Shown piece after piece: positions 22,676 to 34,030 of a DNA stretch of 64,000 bases. Made by a program: the position numbers and the translations under genes. Origin of the DNA: Halichoerus grypus. Lineage: Eukaryota > Chordata > Mammalia > Carnivora > Phocidae. Numbering within the stretch: the first letter of the stretch is position 1; each line of letters starts with the position of its first letter. The stretch covers positions 150,153,793 to 150,217,792 of the forward strand of contig NC_135717.1 of the NCBI RefSeq assembly GCF_964656455.1, written 5' to 3'. The notes beneath the pieces were generated by a model that did not search any database, was not told the origin of the DNA, and saw nothing but the letters and a program-made list of their open reading frames with translations.

Positions 22676-24906
22676 TATGGTGACTCTCTAGATTTAACAT
22701 CAATGTGGAGCTTCCTCTAGACTTCCAAACAGCGTCTCTCCTCTCTTCACCATTCCACATAACTGCCTAAAGCAGTTAAGTCCTTTTTGCATGACCTCAC
22801 TTGTCTTTAGTCCTTTACTTCTGAAATGTTTACCTTTTTCTTTCTAAGATGTTGAACTGAATAAATATTGCCACAACAAAATACCATCCTGAACCTGATT
22901 ATTTTCTTCTTGGGCATAATTAGTGTTCCCTTAGTTTATTGACTGAGCACTTGGACCAGTTATCTTGTTTTGTTAAAGTAAGAGTTAACAAGGCAAGAAC
23001 CAGGGGTTCATTCCCTATTTAGGTCAGTTAGGGTTGCACTGAAAACACATTTCTTTCATGGTCACAGATGTGACCCTAATCCTGACCATCTGCTTAGCAA
23101 ATGAGCAGAAGGGGCAGGGTAAGCCACACTGGACTCTATTATACAGCCCAGTCCCAGTATTAAGCATTCTGGCCCACTAATCGCTGCATCATCATATTTA
23201 AAGACTAGAGCACAGCTGAGCAGATGTCTTGGGTGTGATCCAGGAACAGTACCAATGGAGGGGATGAGGAAAATAAAAGCCTTAGACAAAGTGGCATCCA
23301 ACAGGGATCCTGAATATACTGATTTAGATGTGCCTTTTATTACAAATTATTTTAAAAGACTAGGCAGTTTTTATCATTAATGATTCTTCAGTTGATCCTC
23401 TCTAAGAGGTTCAAGTGAACATCTATTTAAAATTTTTATCCTCCAGGCAATTTTACATGGTTATATATATATTGAATTGTTATATATATTTACATTGATA
23501 TATATTATTGGGCAACACTTTAAGTTTCAAATGGTGTGCTCTTGGTTGCTATGTCATGATTCATCAGATTTGGAAGATTCTAGCTAAAATTTTCACTGAA
23601 TTAAAGAATTTGAATTATAGCCATGAAAGGGAGATTTTTGGCAAGCAGTGTAAGGGATCTCCAACCTCTCATTGCCTTCTGAATTCTAATTAGGCAAATA
23701 TAAAGTGGTTCTGTGTCAGAGCAAGCTGCCCAAAAGACAAAGCTGCCCCATTAAATCAAAAGGCACAAACGTCAGCAGAACTGAGACACTGGGGTTTCCA
23801 ATAAGAAAAAAACTCATTAAGTGAATGGTGCTTTTCACGGTGTTCTGTTTTTATTCCCTGTCAGAGAAAATTATGAGAATCTATTTTTTCAAAGGGAGAA
23901 AACAAAGATATTCACAGATGAATAGCATTTATATATTTGACACTTTATCTTCCGGGGACAGTTTGATCAAGTTACTAGTTTATTATCTTTGAAGTACTAA
24001 TGATATTTTTCCTTACAGAGGAAAGTATTCTTTGTTCATAAGAATAAAGAAATGCTTCATTTATCAAAGGTTTTTATTAGTAGTAGGACATATATTGTGT
24101 GTACTACTTTTAGCATTCAACAATTAAATCGACGGCCAGTGACCTTTTGGGAGTGGCATTCCAAGTCTTTATTCACTCGAATTTCAGATTTCATGAGCCA
24201 AAGATGTACTATAATGATTAAGAGATTTGTTATATAAGTATCATTGTAGACAAGCAATGATTTTAAAAATTGTTTATGACAGTTTTTTTAAATTAGAATA
24301 AAGATAGTCCACGTGATTTTTGGTTTTGCTTTTTTTTGTAAAAGTTGCAGGAGAAAAATCACCCCTTGTGGGAGTTGTTATGAGTCATATTTCTCTGTTC
24401 TGTTATTCCTGGGACAGCTGTTGGGAGCAGGGGCTTTCAAGAGGGAGCATAATGCTGTGTTTGCTGGAAGCAGGGAGTGTTGTATTTTATCTGTGCCGGA
24501 TACATAGGAGGTATTCAGTGGATGGTTGTTCAATAAATCAATCCAATTTGGAGGTATTCTTTTCAGGTATGGTTGTATTGAGGTACTATGGTATTGAATT
24601 ACAGTTTTCTCCCATTTCACTGTGGGCTCATTATCTTTGTAGTCCCACCTCCAAGGAGGTGTGAGTGAGGCCACCAATCATTCCTTTATTTTATAAAACA
24701 CCCTTAATCTAACTCAATGTCTGACCAAATACTAAAGCTCATGGATATGTTCTTAATTAGAAACACAGAATAAAACAAACAAACAACCAAAAAAAACCCA
24801 GAATATTAACCTTCCAGGCACTCATCCTGAAAACAAACCATAATTCTCAAATACCTAGTATGTATGAAAATTCTAAATGTTGAAAAAGTCCTCAGGGAAA
24901 TGGATA
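22676..24906. other. Unclassified sequence, 2.2 kb
   Basis: Overlapping 114-, 64- and 99-codon frames at 24313-24677 on both strands carry no known motif. A possible L2 tail ('catacataggaggtattcag'-like) occurs near 24500. No gene supported. Confidence 0.45.
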
Positions 24907-24915
24907 TATATATAG

Positions 24916-24971
<56 letters not shown>

Positions 24972-24997
24972 GATAGATAGATAGATTATATCTATCT

Positions 24998-25044
<47 letters not shown>
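24907..25044. repeat. (GATA)n tetranucleotide array
   Basis: Two blocks of GATA/TAGA repeats flank 'gattatatctatctatagat' at about 24983-25002, where TATC units face GATA units. The inversion lets the two blocks pair with the intervening TATC segment. Likely length-polymorphic. Confidence 0.9.
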
Positions 25045-26215
25045 TACATTTCTATCAAGACAGATAACTAAAGGAATTTTTTCAGTTTGGCCCTAATATT
25101 TAGAAAAGCTGTAATCCCTAAAAATCTTAAGGACATTATGAATTTTTTAGTTGTATTTTTCTGCTTTCTATCTCAATTTTTAAAATCATTTTTATATTTA
25201 TATTACTTCAAAGAGAATTTAAAAGATTCTTTTATCCTTTTATATTATATATGGATTTTGTAACATACCTCAGATCCTATGGGCAATGAAGATGTTATAA
25301 ATATGTATATACGATTTATAAAACTTCCTTTTTGCTCTCTCTGTATGTAGTATAGTTCCTCGCACATAAGTGTTCAATGAATGCTTTATAGAACTGAACT
25401 CAGAAGCTCTGTCTAAAAATAGAATTGAAGGGCAATTGAAGTTATGGAAATACTTATTCATAGACTACAATAAGTAAATGAGGGCCACAGTCCATAAACC
25501 CTTGCAGTAAATTATGATCCAATGGTGACAAAGGACAGGGGAGAGTAATTTCATTAGTAGGACCATCTCATTTTGAACTGAGGTGAGGGAAATAATGCAT
25601 CTAGTTAGCCAAATCTTGCTTCAGAAGTAAGGTTGAAATAAAAAAAAAAGCCCATTTTTGTTTGAGAGATAAAAGAAAGTGAAGTAATTTGTGAATTCTA
25701 GAGGAGTAAATGACTTAAGCATTGCCAAATTGTAAAATATTCTGGTAAAATTTTTGACTTTGAATTCTTCCATATGCTGGGTAATGATGATGTATTGTTT
25801 ATTCATAATAGTTTAATTTTGTGTCATAAATGCTGACTTCTCAGGCATGACTCACTAATAAAATCAAATTAGAAGAAAATAGGATTTCCAGCTTCATTGA
25901 AGCCATCTCTCAAGATCTATAGATAGGTCGAGGAAGTTTCCAAATCAGTATGATATTTCATTGTGTAATTTTTTATGTTCAATCTTCTGTTATTGATGTT
26001 TTCAGAAGAAAGTTATTTAAATGGAAAATATAGCCTTTCTGTAATACATGAGTCTAATATGTAAACTAGAGAAACCCTTGATGCTTTCCAGATATTCTTG
26101 ATTAAATAAATTGATAAATGTAGTTATCCTGCTTAATTTAAGGTTAATATTTTTAGGCACAGACAAAAAAGTTAGGGAAGCCTTAGTTTAACAGAATCTC
26201 AGATGAAACTATTAT
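25045..26215. other. Unclassified sequence
   Basis: No recognised element; short frames only. Confidence 0.5.
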
Positions 26216-26552
26216 CTCAAAGAGACACCTGTATTCCCATGTTCATTGCAGCATTATTCACAACAGTCAAGGTATGGAAGCAACCTCAGTGTCCATCAAT
26301 GGATAAATGGATCAAAAAATATGAAATATTATTCAATCTTGAAAAAGAAGGAAATTCTGTCATTTGAAATTCATGGATTAATCTGGAGGGTATGTTGGTA
26401 AGAAAAATAAACCAGGCAGATATACGCATAGCATCACTTATATGTGGAATCTTAAAAAAAAAAAAAAAAAGTTGAACTCATAAAAACAGAAAGTATAAAA
26501 GTGTTTTCCAGGGGCTGGGAAGTGGGGGAAATAGGCAGAGGCTAACAAAAGG

Positions 26553-26981
26553 TGGTTTGCAGCCTCAAGAAGTTGTCCAGGCGAAAACTGAAAATGGCCT
26601 CTATATATGAAGGGCAAGGAGAGGGCAAAGAGGCAGACCACTCCAGATTGGTAGGTGGCAGGTTTAATGAGTAAAGGAACTTACATACATCTGAGGCTTG
26701 TCTTGGGTGCCTGCAAGACAAGTAGATCTCTGCAACTGCCTGCCAGAATCTTACAAGTCTCTACAGAGGCTTTAATTGGGTTTGGTCATGTATACTGTCC
26801 AGGTAGTCTCAACAACACATGTGCTCCCTCAAGGTTACATTCTTAAAAATGGCTCCCACCATGGGAATGGTGAGCAGAATGTCCATTCCAAGGATAAAGG
26901 AGGGGGTAGGAGCTTCCTGTTGCCTGGGTCTAGCTCTTGAGTCAACCAGCAGTCATATCCTCTTGATGACTTCCTCCAACA
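26553..26981 (-). mobile_element. Solo LTR (429 bp) inside L1
   Basis: The segment interrupting the L1 has retroviral LTR form on the minus strand: starts TGTTGGAGGAAGTC, ends …GCTGCAAACCA, and carries an ATTAAA signal (plus-strand TTTAAT, 26663-26668) about 110 bp before its 3' end. Flanks AAAGG and ATAGG differ by one base, fitting a 5-bp duplication. The L1 text resumes directly after it. Family not identified; no viral gene present. Confidence 0.7.
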
Positions 26982-27099
26982 ATAGGGTACAAACTTTGTT
27001 ATACGATGAATAGGATGATGATCCAATTTATAACATGGCGACTAAGTTGGTAGCACTATATTGTATAATTGAAATTTGCTGAAAGTAGAAATCAAGTGT

Positions 27100-27102
<3 letters not shown>

Positions 27103-27142
<40 letters not shown>
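27103..27142. repeat. (CA)20 microsatellite in L1 3' UTR
   Basis: The uninterrupted CA run sits where L1M 3' UTRs carry a short CACACACA motif, so it probably grew from that seed. The 77-codon frame across it is an artefact. Confidence 0.95.
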
Positions 27143-27143
<1 letters not shown>

Positions 27144-27275
27144 CAAATATGTGTGTTAACTCCAAAGGGGGAATCTTTTCACAATGTATATCAAATAATC
27201 ACAATGCGTACTTTAAATATGTTGCAATTTTTATTTGTCACTTATACATCAATAAAGCTGAAAAGAAAAACAGAG

Positions 27276-27829
27276 TCCCAAGATCTGTTTGATAAACCTT
27301 AGAACCATGTCACTCAGTAGCACCAACAAAGCAATTGCAAAGGAAAAACAAATGTAAACTTGAGGGTTTTTTTTCAAACTTTACGTGGTAATTAAGTAGT
27401 TCTTACACATTAGTATGAATTAAGAGTCTGTGTCCGTAGAGCTGTATTTGACGACATCGTGTTTTCAGAAGCATTCATTTAAAAAGTCACTGCACTGACT
27501 GAGCATCCAATTATGAAATTGAAATGATCCTTTATTTCTGAAGCCTCTTTTTACATCATGGTCTCTTAGCAGGAACTGAATTAAAATTAGTGTTTAACAT
27601 CATTTTTCCACTGGAGGACAATTGTTCAAAAGGTTAGAGAAGCTACTGGGCTATTACATGTTTGAGTTTCTCATGGATCAGCCAGGTTTGTGCTAAATTA
27701 AGTAATCATAGTCTCCGTTCCCAACTAGGAACACAAGATCCTGGTCATAGAGGTCTTACAATAATAACATTAAAACTAAATGTAAAGTTATAATATAATT
27801 AAATAATAAATAATTGCTACAGTCAACTG
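27276..27829. other. Unclassified sequence
   Basis: Nothing recognised. Confidence 0.5.
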
Positions 27830-28020
27830 ATTTGCTTCATTTAACCCTCACGGCAATCATATGAGATTTTCATATCCATTTTGCATTTGAGGAAATGGAG
27901 GCTTATGAGGTTATGTGAACTGCCAGGTGATCCAGGGCTAGTACTTGTCAGAACCAGGATTTGAACCAAGTCTGTAAAATCCAAAGTCCATGCCATTAAC
28001 CTGTATGTTACTGTTTCCCC
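27830..28020 (-). repeat. MIR SINE, antisense, long copy
   Basis: 'cttcatttaaccctcacggc', 'catttgaggaaatggaggct', 'gaaccaggatttgaaccaag' and 'tccatgccattaacctgtat' follow the full order of an antisense MIR; about 190 bp survive. Confidence 0.85.
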
Positions 28021-28164
28021 TGCTTAAAAGTTTGTGGATATATTCTCGTGAGTTTGAGAATTCCATTTGAGTGAATATGTATGACTGCCATGAGTTCAGC
28101 ATTTTCTAATGAAAGAAGGAACAATTGGTCCATACCTAACATTGTAGTAAAGTGAATTATTTTG

Positions 28165-28950
28165 CATTCACTATTTTCCAAAATACTTATTGATCAGAAT
28201 ATGCTGGTCACTCTCCTAGGCACTGGAGAGAAAAGGGAAATTAAGCACATGGAAATTCCTTCCTCATGGAGTGTGCATTTTGGTGAGGGAAGACAAACAC
28301 TAAATAGTAAGTAATTAATATGCATGGAATGGAAAATGGTGGTAAGTGATGGTGAAAAAAAAGAAAAAGAAATCAGGACCTGGGGAGGAGATGCATGGCA
28401 TTATGGGGTTACAATTTAAAAGAGGATGGTCAGGGAAGACCTCAGGAAGAAAGTGATATTTAATCCAAGAACTGATGGGAGTAAACAAAGTAGAACAGAG
28501 TAAGCCTTAAGATCATCTGGGAGAAGAACAATCCAGGCAGAGGCAATCTAAGGAGGGGATCCGGAGCTGCTGGACACCTGCTGTGTTCAAGAAATAGCAA
28601 GGAAATCAATGTGCTGGGACAGAATAAGCAAGGTGAAAGCAGTAGGACAAATTGGGTGGGGATCTGGAAGCTATCGTAAGGATTAAGCTTCATTCTGAGT
28701 GTGATAGGAGCCATTGATGGGCTCTGAGCAGAGGATTAAAGTGATGTTGCATATTTGGAAAAAAAAAAAATCACTCTGGTTGCACTGTCAAAAATAAATA
28801 GTAAAGGTCCAGGATAAGAAGCAATGAGTCAGGAGGCTATTGCAACAATCCAAGTAAGAGAAGGTTTGGGGCCATACAGGATGGCATGAATATGGAAGAA
28901 TAGTGGGTGTATATAGGCAAGAGTATAGATGAGACTGGACCCTAGAGCTC
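28165..28950 (-). mobile_element. L2 LINE 3' region, antisense
   Basis: Antisense L2: 'cactctcctaggcactggag', 'cttcctcatggagtgtgcat', 'gatggtcagggaagacctca', 'gaacaatccaggcagaggca', 'aagaaatagcaaggaaatca', 'gagccattgatgggctctga', 'tcactctggttgcactgtca', 'ggaggctattgcaacaatcc'. It mirrors the L2 at 14120-14902. The 84-codon minus frame inside it is not a gene. Confidence 0.85.
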
Positions 28951-29602
28951 TAACTATAAGAGGTCAGAAAAATTAGGAGAAATCAATCAAAGAAAGTAAA
29001 AAAGAGCAGCAGGAGAGGTGGGAGGAAAAACCAGAAGAGTATAGTACACTGAAAACCAAGTAACAAATACATCTCAAGAAACGCAGTAATCAACTGTGAC
29101 CGATGCCGCTGGTTGTTAAATATGATCAAGACTAACAACTGACCATTGGATTAGCAATCCGGGGTCATTAGGGACCTCACCAAGTAGTTTCAGTCTAGTA
29201 GTGGCTTCTAAGCCTGATAGGAAGACATTTATGTAGTGCAACCTATCCATTTCTTAATTTATTCAATAAAACAAGAAAGTGATTTGTTATCACAAAGACA
29301 TTTGCGTGTCCTATTTTTATTTGTTTCAAGGAATAATTTTTCATAAAGTAATAACTTAAAATTCTTTATGTTACATTTTGGGACCTGTCAAAATAGTAAT
29401 TTTTAGGCTTATACCTATATATTATTCCCTTCTACCTAACATGTGACCATATTTATTTAAAATTATAATTAAAGAAAATTAAGTCAATATGAATGAGGAA
29501 TATCTGGGAATTGTTTTCCTTGGGAAGAGGGTGACATCGCTCAATAACGACAAACTCCGCTCCATACTATGTCATACAGCAGGAATCAATCAAGTTTGAA
29601 AG
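28951..29602. other. Unclassified sequence
   Basis: No recognised element; the first 100 bp may be further decayed L2. Confidence 0.45.
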
Positions 29603-29619
29603 GAGTGGAAATTATTATT

Positions 29620-29805
29620 ATTTTTTAAAGATTTTATTTATTTATTTGAGAGAGAGAGAGCACAAACGGGAGGGGGGTTGGGGAGAGGGAGAAGCAGACT
29701 CCACCCTGAGCAGGGAGCCCGATACGGGGCTCTATCCCAGGACCCTGAGATCAGGACCTGAGCCCAAGGCAGGCACTTAACCTACTGAGCCACCCAGGGG
29801 CCCCA
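29620..29805 (-). mobile_element. Can-SINE
   Basis: Minus-strand SINEC ending 'gagccacccaggggcccc'. TSD GAGTGGAAATTATTATT (29603-29619) and GAGTGAAAACTATTATT (29806-29822), two mismatches, so moderately old. Confidence 0.95.
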
Positions 29806-29822
29806 GAGTGAAAACTATTATT

Positions 29823-32800
29823 GATGTCAATTATAAAACCTCATAAGTCATTGTGAGTAATAAGTTAGTATAAGTTTATGCCCAACACATAACAAATGTC
29901 ATGCTTGCTATTATTACTGGGAATTTTGGAAATATGAGTATTTGGTGGACTGCAAAAATTATTTTACATTTGATAATTTAATAACACAATCTTAGTTCTA
30001 TCCTAAATTTTACTTATTTTTATATCATCTTTACATATAAGCAAAGTGAAATAATAAGATATATAAATATAAATAAATAGATATATTTAGAATAATTAGA
30101 TCCTGGGACAGATTGTAGGGCATCCTGAACACCCTTTAAAAGAATGATATATATGTATTCTATGCTTGAGGCTCTTGACATCTTACTTTTAACCTTAAGT
30201 TTTGACTATTCATACTAATGGATTTTCAGGACTGCCTTAGTTCTTTCTTTTATGTCATGCCATTATATGAAAAAAATCATTTTTGTGTCTTAATCTGAAA
30301 GAAGTTGGTAGCTATTAGTAAAACATATATAATAGATTTATATAACGTATATATATATATATACATAGTGTACATATATAAATATAAGCATATATAATGT
30401 GTATATTTATGCACATACATGCATAATACATATATTATATATATATATAAACAGACACAATACATTGTGTGTGGTGTCATACATGATTTGGAGTGTGAAT
30501 AATTTATGTTTGTATTTATTTGTAACCCATATTTGTGTATTTATATATAAAGTATGTAGCTTTAGTACAATGTAAAATGGGATCTTTTAATGTAATTCCT
30601 TTGTCCAGATAAATGATAAACTTAAAAATTGTTATTTTTTAAATGAATACATACAGTTTAAAAAATGACCATTATTCATGGTCACATTAATAGAGATTCC
30701 ATTAATGATATATGATTTTTACCACAATGATATGTTTAATTTTTGCCTTGGAATATAAGGTGAAGTATTTTAGATTCCATAATTCTAAAGTATGTTTTGT
30801 CCTAAGTCTGAGTAATTACACGGGATTCCATCTCTCCCCCCTCCAAAACCAGGCTTTCCTAATCCCATATTTAATGTCTTCTATTTGCATATTGAAGACA
30901 GTGTAGGTTGAGGTCTTTGAAACAATTTCAACTTCAATTCTCTGTCTCTACATTCTCTGTATTTCATGGAATGCTTGAGGCCAATTCTGCATGAAAGACT
31001 CCCAACTGTTATTACTTTGTTGGAAAAAGAAAGAGGAAAAAAGAATGTCTTAAATTAATTTTTTAGACCATACTTAGTCCAGATTTTCTTTCCTTTCATA
31101 TCCTCTTCTGCTTTTTGGTATTATTGAGGTTCTTTAAACAAGGCCTTGAGCTATTCATTGCTAATGATTCACTACCAAAAGACTTTTTGTTAAGGGATTT
31201 TAGTTTGGTTCAAGGAAAAGAAAACTATGAAACTGGTAATTCTATTTTGAAATGTTGTATCGGTGAAAAACCAACAAATGCAAGTTTTAAATATTAATAA
31301 AAGTTTAGGAAAGAAAACAAAATTTGCATAAATAACTTTTTATTTGAAGCATTTTCAGCCTCCAAGTTACCATGCTATTAGGTAAAAATGCATTTTATTT
31401 TCAGTGCTTTCCTATTTAATCTTTGTGATGTTCCCTGTATGAACTTGCTTTCATGAAAGTGAAATGATTTTTAATATCTATTTCTTTCCAATTAAATAAT
31501 AATTCCAAATCCCCATTTTTTGTGTGTATATATATATACATATATACATATATATGTAGTTCAAAATATGTCCTTATTCAGCACAACTGCATATTTTTCT
31601 TTTAGAGTACTCATATTAAAAGAAAGTCAAACTAGCACATATACTCATATTTATAACCTGTTTTACATTGCTTCATTTGTCTTGTTTTTTGAGCTGAGTT
31701 GTGGCAAAAGCAGGGGGTAGTTCTCCACTCACATGCTTCGTAATGTGAACAGCTTTATTCTTGTAAATCTAGCAGAAATGTGCACTGTTTCAGCCCTTTA
31801 GGCATTCATCATGCACCGATTGTTTACAGAAGTGAACTGGGTGGCAAGAATTTAAAGTGCCTTGAAATCATTAGATGATTAGCTTTCCCTTGAGTTCCAT
31901 GTCACCCTGAACAGGCTTTCTGAAGGGCCCATTATAGTCTTCTTCCCCTTGTACTGATCAAGGAAAACAAAAATAGAAGCATCATTGAGTATAGTGTTGA
32001 TTTTGAGACGAGGCATTGTTTAAAAGGAGAATGCTAGGAAACTGCTATAAAGTACAAACATTTATCTAGGCGTAATGGACAATGCCAATTGTTCTGCCTC
32101 AAAGTCCAGAACCTTTAAAAAGCCCTTTCTCAAGTGAATAAAATCTCAAGAGAACTTACTGAGATTATTTCTGTAAATGGTAAGCAAGCACATGGCTGTT
32201 CAAGAGTAAATTTACCTTTTCATGTGAAAAATGTTGAAGGTGTCAATTAATAATGCTTATCCTGGTTTTGTGAAGTAAATAAAACTGCGCTTGAATAAAG
32301 GCTGATTTAATATTCTTAACATTAAGAGTCTACTATCAATATAAAAAATGACCAGGTCTATGCAACCAGTCAAAACTAGAAATAGGATCAACTCTCACTG
32401 GAAAAAAAAAAAACACATGAATATAATGTGAACATTTATCATTTATTGCAATATTCTCTGAACATATGCTATGCTGATTACTGGATGTAAAATATGGAAA
32501 GAGAAATTTTAAGTAAAAATGGATAAAGTTAGTGCATCTATCTTTCTCTTTGATTATAATTGAAACACTTGAATGCACAGAAAACACAGAACAAACATTT
32601 CTCTTAATGTTAGGCATGTGTTTGGACTTTGGGGGCTTGAATAATAAAACTTCTCTAGCAATACCATTAAATAGGATCTTTTTTCCTCATTTGTGAAATT
32701 GATGTTCAAACAAGAGCATCAATAATTTTTTTTCCTAAGTAGTCCATTTAAAAAAAGTAGTACTCATATCAGTGCCACTTTTAATACAACTTCTTCTTAG

Positions 32801-33913
32801 TGTTATCCTTAGGAACAAGAAACATGTCCTTCACTCCAATCTTAAAAAGAAAATACACAAATTTTGTTGTCCAAGAAATGAGAATGTGGGGCTCTAATTG
32901 GTTTCTTAGCCAATTAGTGGCTTAGCCAATTAGTGGAAGAGTGAAGGTTGGTGGTTGTTAATAAGTATTTACACAAATGCTACAAATTGCAGAGGTTCCC
33001 CAAAAAGGGCCTTATACAGACCCTCTATATCATTTAAGTATTTAAAATTTCACATTGCAATAAAAAGCTTATTTCTAAATGAAGTTCATGATCATTCTGG
33101 ACATTAAGCCTAATGCTACTGGCTCAGTCCTCAGGAAGGAGTGACAAGAAATGGACTCATATAGAATAATACTGTGATTATTCCCATTTTTGTTGAGCCC
33201 CCAGTTACATGGCAGCTCTAAAAATTTTTTCTTTGGGACCAAGTTTCAAATTATAATAATATTTAATTTAGTGATACTTGAGCATGACACCCTAGCCCCA
33301 GGTGTCTTCCATAGGGTGAAAATAGTTCAGCGTTTTTTTGCATTTTTTAAATATACTTAAATGCCTGTCAATTTCAGCTGAAAGTCATTGTCTTCCCAGT
33401 TTGTTAATTGCCAAATTAACAGTTTCAACATAAAACCTCTCCCTGAAATGAGAATATGCACTTAAATTAACTAATTTGTTTATTAATCTGTTTGTTTGCT
33501 GTAAGAGTAACAGAATGAGATTTTGCTAATGGATCCCATTCTATCAGGTATTGCTAATTTACAAAGTAGCATTTTTGATGTCTGTTAGAATGACATGGAG
33601 AACTTAGAATAACTAAAGAGTGGGGCAAATGTGAAAGTTATAGCCTGACTAGCTGCTTCCCTTTCTCAGTTGCTGCTTCCCAACCACACCCACACCAAAC
33701 ACAAAACACAAACTATGTGTATAACACTAGGAAGCTGTGGTAAATCTTAGCTTACAAAATGAATTTTCTAATTGGGCCCCTTATTTCCAGCATGGGTAGG
33801 AAAAGCAGGAACTGAGAGACAGGTAGGCAGCCCCCATTTTACCCCAAGCAACTCCACTTCTCTCTTTTACATAGGGAGACACAGCTGCTTCAAATATGTT
33901 TTTACTTGATTTT
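29823..33913. other. Quiet AT-rich stretch, 4 kb, with TA-rich tracts
   Basis: No gene or interspersed repeat recognised. It contains impure (TA)n tracts at 30345-30450 and 31526-31558, and a 16-bp tandem duplication at 32905-32936. The open frames of up to 93 codons have no motif. Confidence 0.5.
32905..32936. repeat. 16-bp perfect tandem duplication
   Basis: CTTAGCCAATTAGTGG occurs twice head to tail, giving two adjacent CCAAT motifs. Upstream 'ctaattgg' at 32893-32900 is the reverse complement of part of the unit. Replication slippage is the simplest cause; no promoter is evident. Confidence 0.85.
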
Positions 33914-34030
33914 GGAAGGAAGGAAGGAAGGAATGAAGGAAGGAAGGAAGGAAGGAAGGGAGGAAGAGAGGAAGGGAGGAAGGGAGGAAGGAGGGGAGGA
34001 AGAAGGGGAGGAGGGAGGGAGGGAGGAAAG
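33914..34030 (+). repeat. (GGAA)n / GGGA purine array
   Basis: About 115 bp of GGAA, GGGA and GAGGAA units. A 69-codon frame of Lys/Glu/Gly repeats and its Pro/Ser/Leu antisense are translation of the microsatellite. Confidence 0.95.

Larger units (their letters stand above)
26216..27275 (+). mobile_element. L1 3' UTR, sense, split by a solo LTR
   Basis: 'cccatgttcattgcagcatt', 'cagtgtccatcaatggataa', 'tttccaggggctgggaagtg', then after the LTR 'agggtacaaactttgttata', 'tgaaatttgctgaaagtaga', 'caatttttatttgtcactta' and terminal 'tcaataaagctgaaaag'. This is the 3' end of an L1M-type element in sense orientation, with its polyadenylation signal. Confidence 0.9.

Noticed and set aside
24313..24677. 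Overlapping 114-, 64- and 99-codon frames on both strands
   Set aside because: Mutually overlapping on opposite strands, no motif, no flanking splice pattern that I can support.
24910..25044. CRISPR-like regular repeats
   Set aside because: Contiguous tetranucleotide repeat with no spacers, in a mammalian genome.
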